From Myxococcota bacterium (GTDB lineage: Bacteria; Myxococcota_A; Polyangia; Polyangiales; Polyangiaceae): a stretch of 41,589 nucleotides of DNA. The translations under genes and the position numbers were made by a program. The notes under the pieces were generated by a model. That model saw only the letters and a list, made by a program, of their open reading frames with translations, ran no database searches and had not been told where the DNA came from. Below, piece after piece: positions 35,603 through 41,589 of the stretch. Numbering within the stretch: the stretch's first letter is position 1; each line of letters starts with the position of its first letter. Location of the stretch: NCBI GenBank assembly GCA_963169915.1, contig CAUJEM010000017.1, forward strand, positions 1-41,589, given 5' to 3'.

Positions 35603-36930
35603 GAGCTCTCCAAGATGGCCCGAGCGGCGTCGAGCCCGCTCGTGACGGCGCCCTCTACCGAGGGTGCGTACAGGTACTCCCCGGCGAGCTTGAGTCCAGG
35701 GACCACGCGGTGCAAGCCTGGCCCTAGCCGCCGGCGCTGCACCAGCAGGGCTGGCGAGGCGAGGCAGACGGCCTCGGGCCAGCGCTGCACGAGCGTGAGG
35801 GCTGGCGCGCGGGGTAGGGTGGGGAGCCAGCGGCGCAGCTCCTCGGTCAGCGCGTGCAGCAGCGCGTCGTGCGGGAGCGACGCTAGCTGTGGCGCGCGCG
35901 CGTCGACGGTGAAGCCGTGGAGCAAGCCGTGACCGGGGGGCGCGAGGTGCGGGGACTTGACGGCGTCGTCCGTCACCCCAGCGTAGAAGGAGCCGCTCGC
36001 TCGCGGGAGGCCGAGCGCGTAGCACCCCGCGGGGAGCAGCGCGCCCCGCACGCCGACGAAGAGCTGCGTGGAGCTGCTGTAGGTGACGGCCGCGAGCAGC
36101 GCCTTCAAGGGGCTAAAGAGCGAGGGTAAGAGCCTAGACGCCGCGCTGGCCGTGGTCGCGCAGACCACGTGATCCGCCTCGTGCAAGCCGTGATCGGTCT
36201 CCACGCCGACGGCGCGTCCCTGGCGAAAGGCGATCCGTCGCACCGGGGTGCCCAGCACGACGCGCTCCCGGTGACGCTCGTGGAGACGCTGGGTCAGGGT
36301 GCTGACGCCGCTCTCCAAGGTGAACAGCCCGCCGAGCGCCGCCCGCACGAGCACCATGCCATAGCGAGCGCTCACGTCCTCGGGCTCCCCCAGGGTCATG
36401 GCCGAGACGAGTGGCTGCAAGAGCTGCTCGAGGGCTGCCTCACCGAGGTGCTGCCGGGCGTAGACCGCGAAGGAGTCGTGATCGAGCTGCGCGAGCGAGC
36501 GCTGGTCGGTGAAGGTGAGCCGCGCTCGGTGGCGCAGCAGCGTGGGGACGAGCCGCGGGAGCCGTCGCAGCGCGTGGCGGTGCGCGCGCGCGAACGCCCG
36601 CGCGCGCTCCAGGGAGAGCCAGGGCCGGCGCCAGCTCGGTGCGCCCTCGATGGGGTAGAGGGTGGCCCTCTGGTAGAGCGCGGCGCTTCGCGGCACCGCA
36701 CGCAGCTCGGGGAGCAGCCCGAGACGCTCACACAGGGCGAAGGTGGCGCGGTAGCCACGGAAGAAGAACTGCGCTCCGAGCTCGAGGGTGTAGCCCGCGC
36801 GCCGCTCGCTCCGCAGGCGTCCTCCGGCCACGGGCTGCGCCTCGAGGGCGACGGCGTCCACGCCGGCCTCGCGCAGCGTGTGCAACGCCGTCAGCCCAGC
36901 GATCCCCGCACCGACGACGAGGACTCTCAC
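35599..36930 (-). CDS. Protoporphyrinogen-oxidase-like / amine-oxidase-family flavoprotein
   Basis: 443 residues. FAD dinucleotide-binding motif at the very start (MRVLVVGAGIAGLTALHTLR), then EAQPVAGGRLRSERRAGYTL with the conserved GG(R/K)L, a central FTLESGVSTLTQRL, DHVVCATTASAASRLLPSL and the C-terminal FAD contact LAGEYLYAPSVEGAVTSGLD. It matches the PPO/phytoene-desaturase/amine-oxidase group; the substrate cannot be read. The ATG is 7 nt after the upstream stop, and the gene overlaps the lipoprotein gene by 4 nt. Confidence 0.8.
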   Translation of the reverse strand: MRVLVVGAGIAGLTALHTLREAGVDAVALEAQPVAGGRLRSERRAGYTLELGAQFFFRGYRATFALCERLGLLPELRAVPRSAALYQRATLYPIEGAPSWRRPWLSLERARAFARAHRHALRRLPRLVPTLLRHRARLTFTDQRSLAQLDHDSFAVYARQHLGEAALEQLLQPLVSAMTLGEPEDVSARYGMVLVRAALGGLFTLESGVSTLTQRLHERHRERVVLGTPVRRIAFRQGRAVGVETDHGLHEADHVVCATTASAASRLLPSLFSPLKALLAAVTYSSSTQLFVGVRGALLPAGCYALGLPRASGSFYAGVTDDAVKSPHLAPPGHGLLHGFTVDARAPQLASLPHDALLHALTEELRRWLPTLPRAPALTLVQRWPEAVCLASPALLVQRRRLGPGLHRVVPGLKLAGEYLYAPSVEGAVTSGLDAARAILESS

Positions 36931-36936
36931 CGTGGC

Positions 36937-38010
36937 TCAACCGAAGGTGCCATAGCCCGGGACGAACGACGCCCACACGTGCCGCTGGAGCGCCGCGGGG
37001 GCGTGCCCGAGCGCGGTGAGCGCCGTGCAGAGCGCGCGGCGCCGCGTCGCTGAGGGCAGGCCGTCCAGGAGCCGTTTGGTGCGCCAAGCGCGCGGGTAGC
37101 CCGAGAGCGCCTGACGGAACTGCTGCTGCGCGAGCCGCGGCCGAGTGACGGCGTTGGCGGCGATCTTGCCGCTGACCATGGCGCCGAGCATTCCAAAGTA
37201 CAAGATGGGGTCCATCATGCCGCAGGCAGAGCCCGCCAAGATCTTGTCTTGGAAGTACAGCCTGGGGGCGCGCGCCGAGGCGTGGGGCAGGACGGCGTCC
37301 TCGAAGGTCTGCCACGCCGAGAAGCGGTAGCCGCTGGTAGCCTCGGCCTGGCGGCGAAACCGTTCTGGAGCATCGGCGGCCATGCGGCCGCGCGTGACGA
37401 TGAGGAAGGCGAAGCTGCAGCCGTTGATGTTGCTCGTAAAGCCATAGTCTCGCGTGTAGTCGTCGAAGTAGAGGCACACCTCGGGCTCCTGACGCTGGGT
37501 CTTGCCGCGCGCGTAGTAGCCAGAGAGCGGCACGATGGGCAGCCCCAGGTTGCCATAGCCGTCCTCCTCCAGGCCCACCGTGATGATGGAGTTCGGAGGT
37601 AGCTCGGAGAACTGGCGTCGTGAGTCGAAGCTGCTGCCGTAGCGCACGCGAACCCCCACGCGCTCTGCCTCGCGCAGCAGCAGGGTGTCGAGGGACGAGG
37701 GACGCGCGCCCCGCTCCACCATGTAGGTCTCCATGCCGGGGCGATACGCCAGTGACCGCTTCTTGCCCCAGAGCACGAGGGAAAATTGCCGGTTGAGCTG
37801 ACAGGCGCCGCTGATGTCGACGCCGATGAAGTTGGTCAGCCGCTCGAGCTGGAAGGGCGAGCCCGCAGGATCCGGGCGGACCGAGGGGCGCCCTCCGAGC
37901 TGCTTGCCGCGCTCATGGACGGTGACCTCGAAGCCCTCGCGCGCGAGGTTGATGGCGGCGACCAAGCCCGCCAGCCCTGCCCCCACCACGTCGATCGGCT
38001 TGCCGCTCAT
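36937..38010 (-). CDS. NAD(P)/FAD-dependent oxidoreductase (geranylgeranyl reductase-like)
   Basis: 357 residues. Start at ATG 38010 with AGGAGG 5 nt upstream. FAD motif VVGAGLAGLVAAINLAREGF, VHERGKQLGGRP, and the later LAGSACGMMDPILYFGMLGA, which resembles the GD.(A/S)....P..G.GI..A motif of geranylgeranyl-reductase/squalene-monooxygenase-type flavoproteins but lacks the usual GD at its start. Loops such as LSGYYARGKTQRQE and NINGCSFAFLIV are not familiar. First gene of a three-gene minus-strand operon with a second flavoprotein and a lipoprotein, suggesting a two-step redox pathway, perhaps on a lipid. Confidence 0.75.
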   Translation of the reverse strand: MSGKPIDVVGAGLAGLVAAINLAREGFEVTVHERGKQLGGRPSVRPDPAGSPFQLERLTNFIGVDISGACQLNRQFSLVLWGKKRSLAYRPGMETYMVERGARPSSLDTLLLREAERVGVRVRYGSSFDSRRQFSELPPNSIITVGLEEDGYGNLGLPIVPLSGYYARGKTQRQEPEVCLYFDDYTRDYGFTSNINGCSFAFLIVTRGRMAADAPERFRRQAEATSGYRFSAWQTFEDAVLPHASARAPRLYFQDKILAGSACGMMDPILYFGMLGAMVSGKIAANAVTRPRLAQQQFRQALSGYPRAWRTKRLLDGLPSATRRRALCTALTALGHAPAALQRHVWASFVPGYGTFG

Positions 38011-38038
38011 GCTGGCCTCCTGGACGGTGCTCGAGACG

Positions 38039-39193
38039 TCATGGTCGGGCCTGCGCGGAGACGAACGCCTTGCGGAGCTCAGCCCCACAGCGGGCCGAGC
38101 TGAGGTAGGCGTCCGCAGCGAGTGAGCTGCGCGACAGCACGCCGTAGTAGGTCTTGCTCGCGTCGATCCACGGGTAAAAGCCGAAGGCGCCCGGGCTGCT
38201 GAAGGCGCCGTCGCCGCTCACCGGGTCGTCCTCCACCCAGTGCCCGTAGGAGTAGTGCCAGGCGTCGCTGGCCGGGCTGTAGGCCGCGGTGGGGCAAGCG
38301 CTGGGCAAGGTGCAGACCGGCGCCTCGCCAAGATGCTGGCGGAGGGCGAGCGCTCCCGAGAGGAGCTTGCGGAGAAAGCCGGCGTAGCCTGCAGCGGAGG
38401 CGCGGACCCCGCCCGCGAGCTGCGGCGAGCCGTAGCTGAAATCCAGCTCCGGTCCGAGCACCTGCTTGACCGCCGCGGTGAGGCCGGCGTTGTCCAGAGG
38501 ACCGAGGCCTAGCTCCAGCGCGTAGCGCTGATGATGCCCGCCGCCGTAGTAGAAGCGCCCGACGTTCGCCACGTCGAGCGAGCCGTTGTTCCCCGCCGTG
38601 AAACAGCGCTCCACCGTGGCGGCGCCGACGCAGGAGGAGAACGTGAAGCTGGTGTAGCCGCTGAGCATTCGGAGCGCGTCGGCGTCCATCCGCGAGAGGT
38701 CTCCCCGGAAGCGCTCCACCACGTAGGCCCCGAAGATGAACTTCGACGCGGAGGCCGTGCCCACCACCGTGGAGGCCGAGAAGGCGGTGCCCACCGCCCC
38801 CGAGACGATGGCACCACGGGCGTCGCCGATCTCCCAATAGAAATTTGGGATGGCGCGGCACGCGGCGCTCCCCGTGGCGGTGGCGCGTGCCGCCTCGGCG
38901 GCTCGCTCGCGGTCGAGCGCGCCGCCGCTGCCCCCGCCGCCGCCCGCGCCGCTCAGCCCAGCGGCGTCCGCCGTCCCGCCCTCGCGTCCAGCGTCACCAT
39001 GCCCCGCGTTGCCGCCCGTCCCCCCGCTTGCCGTGCCGCCGCTGGAGGCGCCGCCCTCAGCGCTCAGGCCGGCCGTGCCAGCTCCAGCGGCGCCCGCCGC
39101 GGCATCCCGCCCCGCGGCGCCGTCCTCGCAGCCCAGGAGCAGCGCGGCCGTGAGCGCTCCCGAGGTGCAGCTCCAACGCCTGGGCACGCGCAT
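38039..39193 (-). CDS. Lipoprotein with SxxK serine-hydrolase (beta-lactamase-like) domain
   Basis: 384 residues: lipobox LLLGC (Cys22), then a long Gly/Ala/Ser linker to residue 90. The domain has ATATGSAACRAIPNFYWEIG, and SASK at 148-151 in VVGTASASKFIFGAYVVERF fits the SxxK nucleophile motif of penicillin-binding-protein/beta-lactamase-like hydrolases (also DUF-type 'serine hydrolase'). LSGYTSFTFSSC and GHHQRYALELGLG could be later active-site parts. Length of the domain is about 300 residues, normal for the fold. Substrate unknown. A GTG at 39199 is an alternative start. TGATACCTT is just upstream. Confidence 0.65.
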   Translation of the reverse strand: MRVPRRWSCTSGALTAALLLGCEDGAAGRDAAAGAAGAGTAGLSAEGGASSGGTASGGTGGNAGHGDAGREGGTADAAGLSGAGGGGGSGGALDRERAAEAARATATGSAACRAIPNFYWEIGDARGAIVSGAVGTAFSASTVVGTASASKFIFGAYVVERFRGDLSRMDADALRMLSGYTSFTFSSCVGAATVERCFTAGNNGSLDVANVGRFYYGGGHHQRYALELGLGPLDNAGLTAAVKQVLGPELDFSYGSPQLAGGVRASAAGYAGFLRKLLSGALALRQHLGEAPVCTLPSACPTAAYSPASDAWHYSYGHWVEDDPVSGDGAFSSPGAFGFYPWIDASKTYYGVLSRSSLAADAYLSSARCGAELRKAFVSAQARP

Positions 39194-39199
39194 GCTCAC

Positions 39200-39208
39200 A
39201 AGGTATCA
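39200..39208 (-). promoter_or_regulatory. Extended -10-like TGATACCTT next to the serine-hydrolase start
   Basis: On the minus strand TGATACCTT (TGnTAnnnT) directly abuts the GTG at 39199 and is 6 nt before the ATG at 39193. No ribosome site is seen. Confidence 0.35.
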
Positions 39209-39313
39209 CGGCGGCGGCCCTGAGCCGCAAGGTGTCTGGCGAGCGCTGCCCTCACCGCCGACGCTGCTCCAGCCCCACCCCAAGGGAGTCGTGGCATACT
39301 CCTGGAAGCTCGA

Positions 39314-40600
39314 ATGGCGCGCCTCGTCACTCAGCGCTGCCCGAATTGCGGGGCCTCGCTCCAGGTGGCCCCTGGCGTGAGCCAGGTCGTCTGCCCGTAC
39401 TGTCAAGTCACCTCGGAGCTGCGCGCGTCGCTACCCCCCCCACCCGCGCCGCCCGGGGCCGGCGCGCCTGCGCGAAGCTCAGGGTGGGCCGTCGCCGCAG
39501 CGGTGGTGGTGGCCGTGATAGGGATCGCCGCGTCGCTGATCGCGCGGCTGCTGCCGAGCGAGGTGAAGCAGCGAGCGGCGCGGCTGCGCGACGACGCGCT
39601 CGGCCGCAGCGCCGCGCCGAGAACCTCGTTCGCAGACTTCCCGTTCCTCTACGACGTCAACGCAGACGGCACGGCGGACGTCTTGGGGATGATCCGCCTC
39701 CTCCAGGCCGGCTCCCCCTACCACCTGGCGGCCCTCGACGGCCGGGATGGGCGGGAGCTCTGGCGTAGCGACGTGCTGACCGCGGAGGCGGCGGAGAGCA
39801 TGAGCCTACGCTCCCTCATCGCCGACAGCTTCGTCGTGGTCGATGAGCTGGGGACGGTGCAGGCCTACAGCGCCAAGACGGGACGTCTGCAGTGGACACG
39901 CGCGCTGGGCGCCCGTGCGCAGCGCCTCTGCCAGGGCGAGGGCTTCGTGCGCATCATGGCGGCGTCCGGCCGGGCGCAGGACCTCACCCTCGCGACGGGC
40001 CAGCCTCTCGCAGCGCCCCCCACGGTCCCGTGCCGATCGCTGGGTGCCAGCGGCCTCGCTGCGGATGGCTACCAATGGGTCTCCTGCGGGGACTACCGCA
40101 ACCGCCGCTCCGGCAGCGCGCCGGGGGCTTCGCTCTTCCGGGACTGCCGGGCTCTAGTGCCCGATGAGGGCGAACGAGCGCTCCTGCTCGGCGATCGCGC
40201 GAGCGGCGATGGCGTCGCGTTGGTCGCCGCGGTGCAGGGCGACGCGCTCCTCTGGCAGACCGTCGTCCCCGCGGTGGAGCCGCTCTCGACGCGCGTGCAC
40301 CTCGCCCCGCCCATGGCGGCCATGGACGGCCGCCGAGTGGTGGTGCCGTACCCGTTGCTACGCAACAAGGGTGTGCGCCTGGCGGCCTTCGACGCGCGGA
40401 CGGGCGCTCGTCTCTGGGACGTCGCCGTCCACGACGGCAGCCCGCTGCAGTTTGGCATGGTGCTGACCGAGCGCGACGTCTACTACTCCACCGCCGACAC
40501 GGTGTACGTCTTCAGCGTGGAGCGCGGGGAGCTGCGCTTGAAGCTGGGGCTGGAGAGCGGCGCTCCGCGCGTCGGAGCGGCGCCTGGACGTCTCCCTTGA
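39314..40600 (+). CDS. Zinc-ribbon, single-pass membrane protein with PQQ-like propeller
   Basis: 428 residues. A zinc ribbon at the N-terminus (RCPNCGASLQV...VVCPYCQV; Cys9, 12, 27, 30), a Pro-rich spacer, a membrane segment near residues 57-80 (GWAVAAAVVVAVIGIAASLI), then a PQQ-type beta-propeller: LYDVNADGTADVLG, LAALDGRDGRELWRSDVL, VQAYSAKTGRLQWTRALG, AAFDARTGARLWDVAV, YYSTADTVYVFSVERGEL. The ribbon faces the cytoplasm and the propeller the periplasm by topology prediction. This ribbon/TM/propeller arrangement recurs in Myxococcota; function unknown. TGGCATACT at 39292-39300 is a plausible extended -10. Confidence 0.75.
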   Translation: MARLVTQRCPNCGASLQVAPGVSQVVCPYCQVTSELRASLPPPPAPPGAGAPARSSGWAVAAAVVVAVIGIAASLIARLLPSEVKQRAARLRDDALGRSAAPRTSFADFPFLYDVNADGTADVLGMIRLLQAGSPYHLAALDGRDGRELWRSDVLTAEAAESMSLRSLIADSFVVVDELGTVQAYSAKTGRLQWTRALGARAQRLCQGEGFVRIMAASGRAQDLTLATGQPLAAPPTVPCRSLGASGLAADGYQWVSCGDYRNRRSGSAPGASLFRDCRALVPDEGERALLLGDRASGDGVALVAAVQGDALLWQTVVPAVEPLSTRVHLAPPMAAMDGRRVVVPYPLLRNKGVRLAAFDARTGARLWDVAVHDGSPLQFGMVLTERDVYYSTADTVYVFSVERGELRLKLGLESGAPRVGAAPGRLP

Positions 40601-40605
40601 TGTGG

Positions 40606-40636
40606 AGCGCCGACGCCAGCCTGGCGCTAAGGCGCT
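40606..40636. terminator. Inverted-repeat region between convergent genes
   Basis: AGCGCC (40606-40611) pairs with GGCGCT (40631-40636), with GCCAG-C-CTGGC nested inside. It overlaps the last codons of the acyltransferase gene and probably stops transcription from both sides. Confidence 0.4.
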
Positions 40637-41460
40637 GACACGAGCAGGAGCTCCGGCCGCTCGAGCAGGCCGCGCAGCTCCCGGGCCAGCTTCCCGGCGT
40701 GGTACCCGTCGATGATGCGATGATCGAAGGTGGCGCAGAGGCGTAAGATGGGCCGCGCCACGACCTGCCCCTCGACCACCCAGGGGCGCTGCTTGATCTC
40801 TGGGACGAGCACCAAGAGCGGACAGCGCGCGAGCGGGAAGAGCGGCGCGAAGCCGGTGTCGATGCCGAACATGCCCACGCTCGTGATCATCGCGCTGCCG
40901 AAGGCGTCGGCCGGCATCCCGAGCCGCGGCAAGTGCCAGCCCAGCTCGTTGCTCAGCCAGTCGCTCAGCGTGAGCAGCGGGCGCGCCAGCCACCAGGGCA
41001 TGCTCCGAAAGAGCCCCCGGCTGCGCTGGAAGATCTCGTCGTCTCCATCGCGGATCTTCGCTGCCTTGCCGCGCAGCTCGGCGCCGATCTGCTCGAGGCT
41101 CTTGGTGTCGGCGGCCTCGATGCGCACCCCGGAGAGATCGTGCCCTCCCTCGGAGGCGACCTGGAGGAAGAGGTCGACGCGACGACGTCGCTCGATCTTG
41201 CCCCAGAAGCGCACCTTGGCGTTGGTGTCGGGGTGCCGCGCGAGCGTCAGCGCGACGGCGCGGGCTACCAGGTGCGTCGGGGTGAGCTTGTGCCCGGTGC
41301 GGTCCGCGTGGTCTCTCAAGAAGGCGAGCAGCGGCGTCGCGTCCAGATCCATCGAGCCGAAGATGGTGGACTGGTTCGGCTTGCCCCAGAGCGCCGCGGC
41401 CATGCGGCGAAAGGTGGACAGCTCACCCGGCGTCGAGAACTCGGGCTTCATGGCGGCCAT
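40627..41460 (-). CDS. E2-type (2-oxoacid dehydrogenase) acyltransferase domain without lipoyl domain
   Basis: 277 residues that are only the catalytic domain of dihydrolipoamide acyltransferases: FGSMDLDATPLLAFLRDHAD, LTPTHLVARAVALTLARHPD, DLFLQVASEGG, MITSVGMFGIDTGFAPL, LLVLVPEIKQRPWVV, and the signature CATFDHRIIDGYHAGKLARE with the catalytic His and Asp-Gly (HxxxDG). There is no lipoyl or E1/E3-binding domain, so it is not a standard pyruvate dehydrogenase E2. It may be a separate CoA-dependent acyltransferase (chloramphenicol-acetyltransferase-like fold). A GGGG ribosome site precedes the ATG at 41460. Stop codon TAG. Confidence 0.85.
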   Translation of the reverse strand: MAAMKPEFSTPGELSTFRRMAAALWGKPNQSTIFGSMDLDATPLLAFLRDHADRTGHKLTPTHLVARAVALTLARHPDTNAKVRFWGKIERRRRVDLFLQVASEGGHDLSGVRIEAADTKSLEQIGAELRGKAAKIRDGDDEIFQRSRGLFRSMPWWLARPLLTLSDWLSNELGWHLPRLGMPADAFGSAMITSVGMFGIDTGFAPLFPLARCPLLVLVPEIKQRPWVVEGQVVARPILRLCATFDHRIIDGYHAGKLARELRGLLERPELLLVSAP

Positions 41461-41534
41461 GTTCCCCTGGGGCGTGGGTGGGGTTCAAGCCCAGCCACGC
41501 CCGGGGTGGGGGGGGTGGGTGGCAGCGCTGAGGC

Positions 41535-41588
41535 TCAGACGCCGACGACAGCCGGACACGCCGCGGCGACGCGCTCGAAGCCAGAGAT
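41535..41588 (-). CDS. Possible C-terminal fragment of an upstream gene at the right edge
   Basis: Minus-strand reading into the window edge gives ISGFERVAAACPAVVGV and a TGA stop at 41537-41535, 75 bp upstream of the acyltransferase ATG. The peptide is protein-like but too short to assign. Confidence 0.3.
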   Translation of the reverse strand: MSGFERVAAACPAVVGV

Positions 41589-41589
41589 G

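Overview
The window is GC-rich chromosomal DNA that looks like a myxobacterium (Myxococcota, probably a Polyangiales-type lineage). The pointers are a protein ending in a MYXO-CTERM-like tail (Gly/Ser/Ala linker, CSCS motif, hydrophobic helix, Arg cluster); a dozen or more predicted secreted lipoproteins with Gly/Ala/Asp/Ser-rich linkers after the lipobox; the DUF4215/Myxococcus-type Cys-rich repeat; and scattered metabolic genes in short operons. No tRNA, rRNA, CRISPR array or intact mobile element was seen.

Layout. 1-500 is an insertion-sequence graveyard: two copies of a 110-bp segment carrying the start of an IS66-type TnpA gene flank the 5' end of another transposase. 819-4628 (minus) is one large MYXO-CTERM gene (beta-propeller, Ig-like, beta-helix, two PKD domains) cut by an in-frame TAG. 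4818-10992 (plus) holds a small HD hydrolase, an FGE-fold lipoprotein with Cys-rich repeats, a pectinacetylesterase-like lipoprotein and a Tim44-like membrane protein with zinc ribbons. 11069-12076 (minus) has a DUF3601-like protein and thiol peroxidase. 12442-13773 (plus) is a clan GH-A-like glycosidase. 13858-15479 (minus) has three small lipoproteins. 15746-21727 (plus) is gltBD, the NADPH glutamate synthase and the firmest call in the window. 22083-25017 (plus) is a tight three-gene operon of propeller lipoprotein, beta-barrel and ModA-like binding protein, headed by a dyad-symmetric site. 25081-26343 (minus) is a membrane-anchored propeller gene, also cut by an in-frame TAG. 26544-29152 (plus) is a translationally coupled GH16 / beta-helix pair. 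Then come a small lipoprotein, a DUF4239 membrane protein, a BNR/sialidase-fold lipoprotein, ArsM arsenite methyltransferase (32231-33052), an alpha/beta-hydrolase lipoprotein, a thioredoxin-like protein, a three-gene operon with two flavin oxidoreductases (38010-35180, minus), an SxxK serine-hydrolase-like lipoprotein, a zinc-ribbon/PQQ-propeller membrane protein and a lipoyl-less E2-type acyltransferase.

How it fits together. Much of the window is cell-envelope and secreted equipment: putative carbohydrate-active enzymes (pectinacetylesterase-like, GH-A-like, GH16, beta-helix, propeller) fit a predatory or saprophytic soil bacterium that degrades polymers. Core metabolism is represented by gltBD, and stress or detoxification by tpx, the thioredoxin-like protein and arsM.

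The most notable observations are two genes each split by one in-frame TAG with the frame kept on both sides; an orphan modA operon without modB/modC; and a recurring arrangement in which a -10-like hexamer lies only 6-10 nt before the start codon of secreted-protein genes that lack a Shine-Dalgarno, which suggests leaderless transcripts. Functions are assigned by reading motifs; no database search was run.
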